Below are positions 1-6,188 of a DNA stretch of 7,365 nucleotides, in pieces; the stretch's first letter is position 1, and every line of letters starts with the position of its first letter. Origin of the DNA: an uncultured bacterium (GTDB taxonomy: Bacteria; Planctomycetota; Phycisphaerae; Phycisphaerales; SM1A02); the NCBI GenBank assembly GCA_903914045.1, contig CAIWNO010000449.1:1-7365 (forward strand). The letters run 5' to 3'. The notes under the pieces were generated by a model. That model worked only from the letters and a program-made list of their open reading frames with translations. It was not told where the DNA came from and ran no database searches. The position numbers and the translations under genes are program-made.

Positions 1-793
1 GCACTGCCATCTCACCTATGCGCCATTTCGCAATCGCCTGAAAGAGGAATTGGACGCCGCCGAAGCCGCCGGCGTGCGCGCCTGTATTTCCATTGGCACC
101 AACAGCGAGGACTCCAACGCCGCGCGCGTGCTGGCCGAAAGTGACGCGCGCCTTTGGTTCACGGCCGGCATTCATCCGCTTTCAACTGACGACCCGGTTG
201 ATTGGGGCGTGCTCCGCGCGTGCGCCGCGCATGCGCGCTGCGTGGCGTGGGGAGAACTTGGTCTTGACAATCATTATGAAAAACCAATCGCGTCGCTGCA
301 GCGCACCATGCTTGACGCGCAACTTGATCGCATTGCGCGCTGGTCCAGCGAAGGCCTTTCCAAACCAATCGTCATTCATTGCCGCAAAGCGTTCGATGAT
401 TTAATTCCTGTTTTAAAAGCAAGCGGCTTGCCAAGCGATCGATTTGTTTTTCATTGCTTCACCGGCAATCCAGACGAGGCGCGCAAGGTGCTGGACTTTG
501 GCGCGTGCATTTCATTCACTGGTGTTGTGACCTATCGCAACGCGCCTGAAGTGGCCGAGGCCGCCAAACTTGTTCCAGCCGATCGCATCATGGCGGAAAC
601 CGACGCGCCATTTCTTTCGCCTGAACCCATGCGCACCGCCAAGCCAAATCGCCCCGCGCATTCCATTGTGGTGGCGCGTCACTTGGCCAAAATTCGCGGC
701 GTGGATGAAGCGACATTTCTACATGTGCTGGACGACAACGCGGTGCGATTTTTCAACTTGCCTTTGGAAAAACTTGCGCCAATCGGCGGCTAG
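1..793 (+). CDS. tatD: TatD family metal-dependent hydrolase/DNase (5' partial)
   Basis: This is a TatD-family TIM-barrel hydrolase. Family members are metal-dependent nucleases, several with 3'-5' exonuclease activity, and act in the cytoplasm. The reading frame is open from base 2 and begins with His-Cys-His-Leu, the family's N-terminal metal-binding HxH motif (usually D-[ST]-H-x-H-L). Only a few residues and the start codon therefore lie outside the window. A TTG at base 50 is internal, because a start there would remove the HxH. Numbering from base 2, other metal ligands are Glu85 in GELGLD, His126 in VIHCRKA, His151 in FHCFTG and Asp201 in ETDAPFLSPEP. The visible 263 residues match the usual full length of about 255-265. 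The stop TAG is 9 bp before tatC, suggesting one transcript. A tatD-tatC pairing also occurs in the E. coli tatABCD operon, although TatD is not needed for Tat export there. The family is certain; the substrate is not known. Confidence 0.95.
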   Translation, partial: HCHLTYAPFRNRLKEELDAAEAAGVRACISIGTNSEDSNAARVLAESDARLWFTAGIHPLSTDDPVDWGVLRACAAHARCVAWGELGLDNHYEKPIASLQRTMLDAQLDRIARWSSEGLSKPIVIHCRKAFDDLIPVLKASGLPSDRFVFHCFTGNPDEARKVLDFGACISFTGVVTYRNAPEVAEAAKLVPADRIMAETDAPFLSPEPMRTAKPNRPAHSIVVARHLAKIRGVDEATFLHVLDDNAVRFFNLPLEKLAPIGG

Positions 794-802
794 CATGGCC
801 AT

Positions 803-1810
803 ATGACCGTTGACCATGATCCCAATCCAACACAAGGCTCCATGAGCTTTGGGGATCACTTGGAGGAATTGCGCCGCCGCTTGCTGTGGTCCATTGCCCT
901 GCCAATTCCGCTGGCCATACTTGCATTTTCCTACGCCGCGCAGATTCGCGATTTTCTGTGCGCCCCCGCCATTGCCGCGCTGAAGGCGCATGATTTGCCG
1001 GCGCAACTGCAAGTGCTCAGCCCCATCGAGGCGCTTTCAACGGACATGTATCTCAGCTTGATCGCGGCGATCGTGGCCAGCAGTCCGTGGATTTTTTGGC
1101 AAGTGTGGAAATTTATCGAGCCTGGTTTGTACGTTCATGAAAAACGCTTCGTGCGCTTTCTGATTCCGCTCAGTTCCCTGCTTACGCTCGCGGGTTTCTC
1201 GCTGTTGTATTTCATTCTTATGCCAATCATGCTTGATGTGCTGGTGGGTTTTGGCAGCGTCGATCCCGAGATCATCACCACCACGGCATTAACCGCCGCG
1301 CCTGGATCAAACGCGTTCACCATTCCAATACTGCAACAAACCCCCGCCAATGTCGTGGTTGGACAAATGTGGCTCACACCTGATCACAAACTTGTGATCG
1401 CCGCGCCACACGATGCGTCGGGCATTGAATTGTTCACCGTGCCTTTGATGCACGCCACGCGCTTGGCGCAACAATTCCGACTGGCTGATTATCTTGACTT
1501 CACATTGACATTTATCTTGGGAACTTGCGTTGCATTTCAAGCGCCGTTAGTGGTTCTATTGCTCGGCTGGATCGGAGTATTAGATGTGCAATCGCTGGGA
1601 AATTTCCGCCGATACGCAATTTTTCTCGCGCTCTTGTTGTCGGCCATCATCACGCCCACGGGCGACCCCATCTCGCTCTTCATTATGTTTGTCCCGCTGT
1701 ATTTGCTGTATGAACTTGGAATTATTTTATTGCGCATCGCGCCGCCACACGCCGTTGCAGGTGGCGAAGTATCCAAACGCTTCACTCGACTCTTTCGCGG
1801 AGATCGCTGA
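803..1810 (+). CDS. tatC: Twin-arginine translocase subunit TatC
   Basis: TatC is the multi-spanning inner-membrane receptor of the twin-arginine pathway. It binds the RR signal peptides of folded proteins and recruits TatA/TatB. The 335 residues include the hallmark N-terminal HLEELRRRLL (19-28), FIEPGLYVHEKR (104-115, with Glu113 matching the conserved acidic residue of the first exported loop region) and a C-terminal part with ITPTGDPIS (283-291). Hydrophobic segments lie near 30-47, 82-100, 118-142, 232-256, 271-283 and 292-311, giving the expected six spans. E. coli TatC has about 258 residues. The excess is mainly a stretch of about 80 residues (150-228) between spans 3 and 4, where E. 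coli has only about 20. The polar span-4 position, Glu170 in E. coli, is Gln246 here (FQAP). The start is uncertain. ATG 803 has no clear ribosome site, while the in-frame ATG at 842 (Met14, MSFGDHLEEL) has a modest AAGG four bases upstream. No tatA or tatB lies in the window. Its TGA stop shares one base with the tadA ATG. Confidence 0.97.
   Translation: MTVDHDPNPTQGSMSFGDHLEELRRRLLWSIALPIPLAILAFSYAAQIRDFLCAPAIAALKAHDLPAQLQVLSPIEALSTDMYLSLIAAIVASSPWIFWQVWKFIEPGLYVHEKRFVRFLIPLSSLLTLAGFSLLYFILMPIMLDVLVGFGSVDPEIITTTALTAAPGSNAFTIPILQQTPANVVVGQMWLTPDHKLVIAAPHDASGIELFTVPLMHATRLAQQFRLADYLDFTLTFILGTCVAFQAPLVVLLLGWIGVLDVQSLGNFRRYAIFLALLLSAIITPTGDPISLFIMFVPLYLLYELGIILLRIAPPHAVAGGEVSKRFTRLFRGDR
1799..1802 (+). 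promoter_or_regulatory. Ribosome binding site of tadA
   Basis: GGAG lies inside the last codons of tatC with seven bases before the ATG at 1810. It supports the long form of TadA with the basic leader over the internal Met34/Met35. Confidence 0.6.
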
Positions 1811-2355
1811 TGCGACGCTTGATGTGGCAGCGCAATCGCCGCCGAAACGCGGCCACGCTTGCCGCGCACAAACGGCAACACGAATGGCTCACGAATGTGG
1901 ATCTGAAAATGATGCGCCGAGCGCTCAACTTGGCGCGGGCGGCGGGATTGTGCGGAGAAATTCCAGTGGCCGCGATTGTGTACCGCGGCGAAGAAATTAT
2001 TTCAGAGGCAGCCAATGACCGCGAGGCCTCCAATGATCCTGCTGGACATGCGGAACTTGTTGCGTTGCGTTTAGCCGGCGCCAAATTAGGTCGCTGGCGC
2101 CTGCACGATTGCCGTCTGGCTGTGACGCTTGAACCGTGCCCCATGTGCGCCGGAGCCATTGTGAATTCACGCTTAGAAGCCTTGGTGTTTGGCGCTAGCG
2201 ACCCCAAGGCCGGCGCGGTCGGTTCGCTGTATCACATTCCCCAGGACACCCGCCTCAACCACCGACTTCCATGCGCGGGCGGTGTATATAAAGCCGAATC
2301 TTCAGGGCTTTTAAAGGGTTTTTTCGCTGCCAAACGCCATTTAAAACGCCTTTAA
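1810..2355 (+). CDS. tadA: tRNA-specific adenosine(34) deaminase TadA
   Basis: TadA deaminates wobble adenosine 34 to inosine in tRNA-Arg(ACG), allowing the CGN codons to be read. It is a cytoplasmic zinc enzyme of the cytidine-deaminase fold and usually essential. The zinc and catalytic motifs are intact: His80-Ala-Glu82 in DPAGHAELVALR and Cys110-Pro-Met-Cys113 in EPCPMCAGAIV. FGASDPKAGAVGSL (127-140) and LNHRLP (149-154) are further TadA-type blocks. Most family members read DPTAHAE, so the Ala-to-Gly change before His is a small deviation. At 181 residues it is slightly long, owing to a very basic leader (MRRLMWQRNRRR) before the domain begins near residue 30. The start is well supported by GGAG at 1799-1802, seven bases before the ATG, and by the TGATG overlap with tatC, which suggests translational coupling. 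Met34/Met35 are possible internal starts but lack a ribosome site. A guanine deaminase or other family member is less likely given the strong TadA motifs. Confidence 0.95.
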   Translation: MRRLMWQRNRRRNAATLAAHKRQHEWLTNVDLKMMRRALNLARAAGLCGEIPVAAIVYRGEEIISEAANDREASNDPAGHAELVALRLAGAKLGRWRLHDCRLAVTLEPCPMCAGAIVNSRLEALVFGASDPKAGAVGSLYHIPQDTRLNHRLPCAGGVYKAESSGLLKGFFAAKRHLKRL

Positions 2356-2359
2356 TTTT
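2311..2359 (+). terminator. Possible intrinsic terminator overlapping the end of tadA
   Basis: TTAAAGG (2311-2317) is complementary to CCTTTAA (2349-2355, which includes the tadA stop codon). Inside it TTTT (2319-2322) can pair with AAAA (2343-2346), leaving a loop of about 20 bases. The stem is followed at once by TTTT (2356-2359). The stem is AT-rich and the loop large, so this is only a weak candidate for the end of the tatD-tatC-tadA transcript. No better hairpin is seen before 2450. Confidence 0.25.
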
Positions 2360-2571
2360 GTTATCGGATTTGGGGCGCACAAGTAAATAGACAAATTCAT
2401 TAAAAATGGGGGGAACTGATTTTGAATCCCTGCGGATGAATCATAGGTTGAATGAAGTTCGGAATTGTCATCGGTCCAGCACGAGTTGTTCGTGGCAATT
2501 GATTGGATTCATTCACTGCGACAGTTGACTGACAAGCTGTTGGAAAATTCAAGAGAGGGAAAAGGTTTCAG
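2356..2571 (+). promoter_or_regulatory. Intergenic region upstream of the PEP-CTERM gene
   Basis: This 216-bp gap separates tadA from the next gene and is more AT-rich than the flanking genes, so it probably holds the promoter of the PEP-CTERM gene. The best -35-like hexamer is TTGACT at 2525-2530 (5 of 6 to consensus), but the matching -10 position reads poorly (TTCAAG), so no promoter is called with confidence. A run of six G occurs near 2408-2413. I see no tRNA, riboswitch fold or convincing small gene here. Confidence 0.3.
2555..2565 (+). promoter_or_regulatory. Ribosome binding site of the PEP-CTERM gene
   Basis: A purine-rich stretch (GAGGGAAAAGG) ends six bases before the ATG at 2572. 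Its AAAGG core (2561-2565) is well placed and fixes the start of this gene. Confidence 0.6.
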
Positions 2572-3852
2572 ATGTTTATTTTTAACAATACGAGGCAGGA
2601 AAAAGGTCTGTGCGATATTCTTGCGCTTCGACCGTTCTTCTATTGCGCAACCACGATTGGATTAGCAAGCACCCTGGCTTGGTCCGAAGGCGTGACTCCA
2701 ACCGCGCTTTCATTGCGCCAAAATGACGCCACTGTGAATGCCACTGGCGCTGCATTTAAATCGAATGTCAGCATCAATTCCATCACTCTTGGTGAGAAGG
2801 TCTTGCAGCTCAAGGGCGCGGACTTTCATGCGCCAGTCGCCGTAAAAATGTACGTTCAATCCGACGTGGACTCCAGTCAATTTGAGGCCGTGACAGACTC
2901 CACTATTGGAACTCCTGGCGGTGCATTTCGATTTGCTTTAAGCGAAGATGTTCACCAAGTTCCTGGCATGACCGCGCTTGATGTAGCGCAATCATCGGAC
3001 ATGGGTCGAATGCTTTCGCCAACTGGCACACACGCGACGCGCATGCAAGTATTTCTTTCGCTGCCAGAACGCGATAACAATCCGCTTGCGGATGATAAAT
3101 CTCCCGAAGTTATTTTGATGGGAGCCATTCCCAACGGAACTCTGAAAATGACGCCAATTCTTGCTGGAAATTCTGATATTCCAGAGTCACTGATTTTTGG
3201 CCGCACAATTGAAATTAATCCGAGCGATATTGCCACAGGAACCACCGCCGTATCAATGTATTCCAAAGGCGATACAAGTCCGCAAAGAATGTGCATTGTT
3301 GGTCTTGATCTTTCGGGCGACTTGTTGATTGAGGCGGGCCACACGGTTGTGGGATATCAGCTGGAATGCCCCGCTGGATCACACACGGGCATGAAATTAA
3401 TTCCCGTTGGAACGCAAGAATCTGGCGTGTACGCCAGTGATTCTCCTGCGTTGAATATGATCGCGTTGGGAAGCGTCGACGCTACGCAAGACCCTTCATT
3501 TGCAATTTACGCTCAATCAGCAACTGCAACAACTTCAAGTATTGTAAGCGCGTCACTGAGCGCGTTTGGAACGGACCCCCAAGCCCTTGCGGACGATGCT
3601 CCAATTGTGTCGCAAATCATTGGTCCAATTTTCAAAATGGAAATGAATGGAATCAACGGCCCATTGGCGGAGCCTGGATACAACTTGGCTAGCGTCAACC
3701 GCTCTCCACGACAATCGTATGGCGATGATGGAGCTCCCAATCCCGCGGATTACGGAGCACCTGGTGTTGTGCCCGCTCCTGGAGCGATTGCGCTTCTAGG
3801 AATTGCGGCTGGATTCATGGCGCGTCGAAGAAATATGCATACGCAGCGCTGA
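2572..3852 (+). CDS. Secreted PEP-CTERM sorting domain protein of unknown function
   Basis: I recognise the sorting signal but not the main domain. The C-terminus has the tripartite PEP-CTERM pattern: Val400-Pro-Ala-Pro-Gly404, a hydrophobic span (about 405-416, AIALLGIAAGFM) and Arg418-420. The 'PAPG' form is one I associate with planctomycetes. In known systems, exosortase and related membrane enzymes process such proteins at the cell envelope. The N-terminus has a hydrophobic segment (about 21-37, FFYCATTIGLASTLAWS) after scattered basic residues, consistent with a Sec signal peptide possibly cut near Ala36. The mature 426-residue precursor is rich in Ser, Thr, Gly, Ala and Asp with short alternating hydrophobic stretches, suggesting beta-rich folds. 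It has few cysteines (14 and 25 near the signal; 241 and 266 in the body, which might form a disulfide). A Gly/Pro/Asp-rich linker (about 378-399) precedes the sorting tail. The gene stands alone between tadA and convergent truD. No exosortase gene is in the window. A surface or matrix role is only an inference. Confidence 0.85.
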   Translation: MFIFNNTRQEKGLCDILALRPFFYCATTIGLASTLAWSEGVTPTALSLRQNDATVNATGAAFKSNVSINSITLGEKVLQLKGADFHAPVAVKMYVQSDVDSSQFEAVTDSTIGTPGGAFRFALSEDVHQVPGMTALDVAQSSDMGRMLSPTGTHATRMQVFLSLPERDNNPLADDKSPEVILMGAIPNGTLKMTPILAGNSDIPESLIFGRTIEINPSDIATGTTAVSMYSKGDTSPQRMCIVGLDLSGDLLIEAGHTVVGYQLECPAGSHTGMKLIPVGTQESGVYASDSPALNMIALGSVDATQDPSFAIYAQSATATTSSIVSASLSAFGTDPQALADDAPIVSQIIGPIFKMEMNGINGPLAEPGYNLASVNRSPRQSYGDDGAPNPADYGAPGVVPAPGAIALLGIAAGFMARRRNMHTQR

Positions 3853-3899
3853 AAGAGCGCAAACTTGTGGCCGACAGGTGTTGACTCAACCCCACTGGA

Positions 3900-3944
3900 C
3901 TTTCAAAAATTTTTTTTGAAAGCTTTAGAAGAAAGCTTTCAAAA
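3900..3944. terminator. Alternating AT-rich inverted repeats between convergent genes (terminator-like)
   Basis: Two perfect inverted repeats share a central arm. CTTTCAAAAA (3900-3909) pairs with TTTTTGAAAG (3913-3922) across a 3-base loop. TTTTGAAAGCTTT (3914-3926) pairs with AAAGCTTTCAAAA (3932-3944) across the 5-base loop AGAAG. CTTTCAAAA thus occurs twice as a direct repeat (3900-3908 and 3936-3944), and the two hairpins exclude each other. An eight-T run lies at 3910-3917. On the minus strand, the 13-bp hairpin is followed by AAAA and then five T, so it could end the truD transcript. The position between the ends of two convergent genes supports a bidirectional terminator, but the stems are AT-rich and the U-tract geometry is not classical. 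Confidence 0.4.
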
Positions 3945-3973
3945 CCTGTGGCATGCTGCAGGCTTGAATGGGT

Positions 3974-3988
3974 GGCGCAAATTGCGCC
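3974..3988. repeat. Short GC-rich palindrome just past the truD stop
   Basis: GGCGCAA and TTGCGCC flank a single A, forming a 15-base palindrome five bases beyond the truD stop codon. It could fold as a 5-bp GC stem with an AAATT loop. ATTGCGCCGC recurs at 4012-4021 inside the end of truD, so an alternative pairing is possible. No T run follows on either strand, so I do not call it a terminator. Confidence 0.35.
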
Positions 3989-3992
3989 GCAT

Positions 3993-5291
3993 TTACACAT
4001 TGTCTTGAATAATTGCGCCGCCAAATAATTCCTGCAGCACGCTTGTGGCGTACGCGCCCTTGGGCAAGTCAAAGGCAACACGCACAAAGTTTCCATGTTC
4101 GTCCACGCCAGCTTCGGCTTGTGGATGGGTAAGCGCAATGCGAAGCGGCCGGCGCGAACCAGATGGCTGAAAGTGTGGATCAAGAAAATGTTGCTGCGTC
4201 AGCGCCACATGAGCGATGGCGTTGAGTTCCAGTGGCAGCGCGCAATCTTCGCCCCACATGACGCCAGGACCAGCAAGCGGAGCGCTTGGCGAAATTTCAA
4301 ACGCGTTCAAGCGAGTTTGCAACGAGGCGGCCTCTTGCGCATTCTCCAACATGGATTGCGTGACTTTAAATATGGCGCCGCCTTCATGCAGAAACGCCAA
4401 ATCGCCCGCGATGAACTGGTAAAACGTGTTGGCCTGCAAGCGTTGATCAAGCACGCAATTAAATATGGCGGACTGCAAGGCGCACATCCAGAAGTCGCGC
4501 ATTTGCGGCTTGATGGCGTTCACCGCGGCCTTTGCAGTGGCGCCTTGTGAAAGAGCCTTCAGCGCGGCGCGCTCGGCCATATCCGACTGCGCCCAATGCG
4601 CAATGGCCGCGCGAAATTCATTCTTGTGAAACGTGTCGCGGCGATCGTGCTGCCACTCTGGAAATGGCGTGCCCGTGGAGCCAAGCAATTCATCAAGAAA
4701 ACCTTGCCAATCTTGCAACACCAGCAGGCGCCCAAGAATGTGGCCGTTCAAGCGATAGCCAAACCGCTGCGGACCAAACGCGTTTGGGACGCCGCTGTTT
4801 GACAAGCGATACAGATCGCGGTGAATTCTTGGAATGCAGGCGGGTTCAATGTTGCGCACACGAATGGCGAAGCGATTGCCGGCAAGTTGTCCAACGCGCA
4901 ACTTGGCTTGATGGCGCTTGGTCCAGAGAATGTGCACGTGCGGATGATCAAGCGGACGCGGATCGGGCTGCCCAGGCAAATGAATTGAAAGAGATTGTTG
5001 CGCAACGGAGTGCTTGTCCTTCATGCCCGCGTAGCCAATGGCGCGCGGCGAAACACCACAGTGGCGCGCCACAATATCAATGAGTTCATCATGGCGAATG
5101 CCAATTTTCTGAATGCCCACATGCACATGTTCGCCATCACCGGTGAGATCGTAGAGCGGAAGTTCCTCCACTAGAAAATCTTCAGGGCGCAATTTTATTG
5201 TGCCCGCAAGCGGCGCGGCTTGCAGCAACGAGCGTTGACATAGCGGCGTGGGAATGACTTCACGCGGCGCGCTTGATGGAGATTCATTCAT
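3993..5291 (-). CDS. truD: tRNA pseudouridine(13) synthase TruD
   Basis: TruD converts uridine 13 of tRNA-Glu and some other tRNAs to pseudouridine, without cofactor, in the cytoplasm. The 432-residue protein has the family's N-terminal block GTIKLRPEDFLVEE (30-43), the catalytic motif GYAGMKDKHS (86-95, nucleophile Asp92), NAFGPQRFG (170-178), a QSAIFNCVLDQR block (about 273-284) and the C-terminal LPKGAYATSVLQEL (409-422). It is longer than E. coli TruD (349) but within the range of longer family members. The start at 5291 is preferred because AAGGTG lies five bases upstream. The frame stays open to an ATG at 5357 (22 extra residues), but no ribosome site precedes that one and the extra residues carry no family motif. 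The 147-bp gap upstream, to the HAD gene, holds a TACAAT-like -10 hexamer (minus strand, 5424-5429) without a good -35, so co-transcription with the HAD gene is possible but unproven. truD converges with the PEP-CTERM gene. Confidence 0.95.
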   Translation of the reverse strand: MNESPSSAPREVIPTPLCQRSLLQAAPLAGTIKLRPEDFLVEELPLYDLTGDGEHVHVGIQKIGIRHDELIDIVARHCGVSPRAIGYAGMKDKHSVAQQSLSIHLPGQPDPRPLDHPHVHILWTKRHQAKLRVGQLAGNRFAIRVRNIEPACIPRIHRDLYRLSNSGVPNAFGPQRFGYRLNGHILGRLLVLQDWQGFLDELLGSTGTPFPEWQHDRRDTFHKNEFRAAIAHWAQSDMAERAALKALSQGATAKAAVNAIKPQMRDFWMCALQSAIFNCVLDQRLQANTFYQFIAGDLAFLHEGGAIFKVTQSMLENAQEAASLQTRLNAFEISPSAPLAGPGVMWGEDCALPLELNAIAHVALTQQHFLDPHFQPSGSRRPLRIALTHPQAEAGVDEHGNFVRVAFDLPKGAYATSVLQELFGGAIIQDNV

Positions 5292-5296
5292 GGCAA

Positions 5297-5302
5297 CACC
5301 TT
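5297..5302 (-). promoter_or_regulatory. Ribosome binding site of truD
   Basis: AAGGTG on the minus strand sits five bases before the ATG at 5291. It decides the start in favour of the 432-residue form over the longer 454-residue reading. Confidence 0.6.
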
Positions 5303-5438
5303 GTGGCAAGAACGTGCGAACGCGGTGATGGAGAAAAGCGACCAAATGCGTGCGCATATGTTTTCATGGCGACACTGCGTGCGCCCTCAGCGTGGCGCAA
5401 TGCGAATTTTGAAATGCAACACGATTGTAAATTGAATT

Positions 5439-6188
5439 TCACAACAACACTCCATGCGTTGCCAGAGCGCGGCGAATTTGCGGCACCGTTTCGCTGTGTG
5501 GGTCAATTAATATGGCGCGCCAACCCGCCTGCGTTGCCGCGGCGATATTGTCCGCCAGGTCATCAAAGTAAAGAATGTCACAAGACCGCGCCTGCGTGGC
5601 GCTTTCAAAGGCGCGGAAAATGGCTTGATTTGGCTTCTCCAACTGAAACAAGTGGGAAGCATGGCGATGCTGAATTGCGTTGAAGGCCGCCATGGAGTGC
5701 ATGAATTGCCAATGCTGATGATTGGTGTTGGAAAGGCACGCCGTGGAAAGACCACGCTTGTTCAATTGCAGCACAAGTTTCTCTACTCCGTCATAGGCGC
5801 CAACAATGACCGCAGTATGAATGCGCGCAACATCCTGCGCGCTCAGCACACCACTGGTGAGTTGGCTCACGCCACTGCAAAAATCGTCGTGCGACAAGAT
5901 GCCACGTTGTTGCTCTGAGACCAGTGTGCGAAAATCACCCGCACGATGGAGTGTGGGGTCAAACATGGAGTGAGGCGTGGAGTTGGGCGCGGCGTCAGAC
6001 GTGGAGTTGGGCGCGGCGTCAGACGTGGAGTTGGGCGCATGAGCGCGCGCCAAGTCATGCGCGGAATTTGTTGCGCCACGCACGCCCGCGGCGGCGGCGG
6101 CGTGTTGCCAGGAATGGTGAATGCGAACAATGACTCCACCAAGATCAAACACAACCCAAGAAATGTCGCGTGCGGATTGCGTTGTCAC
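5439..6188 (-). CDS. HAD-superfamily hydrolase, YihX-like phosphatase
   Basis: This is a haloacid-dehalogenase superfamily hydrolase of 249 residues, probably a cytoplasmic small-molecule phosphatase. All four HAD motifs are visible: motif I FDLGGVIV with nucleophile Asp15 (second Asp replaced by Gly, as in the DLGNV of E. coli YihX); motif II LSNTN with Ser153; motif III Lys185 in EKPNQAIF; motif IV YFDDLADNI with Asp209/Asp210. The LSNTN and FDD.ADNI patterns resemble YihX, an alpha-glucose-1-phosphate phosphatase, but the substrate cannot be read from this. The cap region (about 25-130) is unusual. It has an alanine run (30-34) and a tandem repeat NSTSDAAP (53-60, 61-68, then NST), encoded by a 24-bp DNA repeat, so the protein is somewhat longer than YihX (about 200). 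The start is GTG at 6188, directly after the TGA of the BFN gene (TGAGTG), with only a weak ribosome site, pointing to translational coupling. The repeat could mark recent slippage. Confidence 0.9.
   Translation of the reverse strand: MTTQSARDISWVVFDLGGVIVRIHHSWQHAAAAAGVRGATNSAHDLARAHAPNSTSDAAPNSTSDAAPNSTPHSMFDPTLHRAGDFRTLVSEQQRGILSHDDFCSGVSQLTSGVLSAQDVARIHTAVIVGAYDGVEKLVLQLNKRGLSTACLSNTNHQHWQFMHSMAAFNAIQHRHASHLFQLEKPNQAIFRAFESATQARSCDILYFDDLADNIAAATQAGWRAILIDPHSETVPQIRRALATHGVLL
5977..6038. repeat. 24-bp in-frame tandem repeat in the HAD gene
   Basis: Two exact 24-bp copies (5977-6000 and 6001-6024) are followed by a 14-bp partial third (6025-6038). Each starts GTGGAGTTGGGCGC on the plus strand. 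On the coding (minus) strand a unit encodes eight residues, NSTSDAAP. Degenerate starts of the same kind (ATGGAGT) occur at 5946 and 5965, so the array seems to decay toward the left. The unit length keeps the reading frame. Confidence 0.9.

Noticed and set aside
50..793. TTG at base 50 as the start of the TatD gene
   Set aside because: The frame is open to base 2 and encodes the HxH metal motif upstream, so the true start is outside the window.
2465..2665. Small plus-strand reading frame upstream of and overlapping the PEP-CTERM start
   Set aside because: No ribosome site, no recognisable product, and it overlaps the well-supported start at 2572. A 30-codon frame at 2436 was rejected for the same lack of support.
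5292..5357. N-terminal extension of TruD from ATG 5357
   Set aside because: No ribosome site, no family motif in the extra 22 residues, and a good AAGGTG site before ATG 5291.
5380..5399. TGCGCC/GGCGCA hairpin between the HAD gene and truD as a terminator
   Set aside because: The stem is only six base pairs with an eight-base loop, and no T run follows on the minus strand.
5946..6038. Tandem repeat as a CRISPR array
   Set aside because: The copies are directly adjacent with no unique spacers, and they lie in frame inside a coding region.
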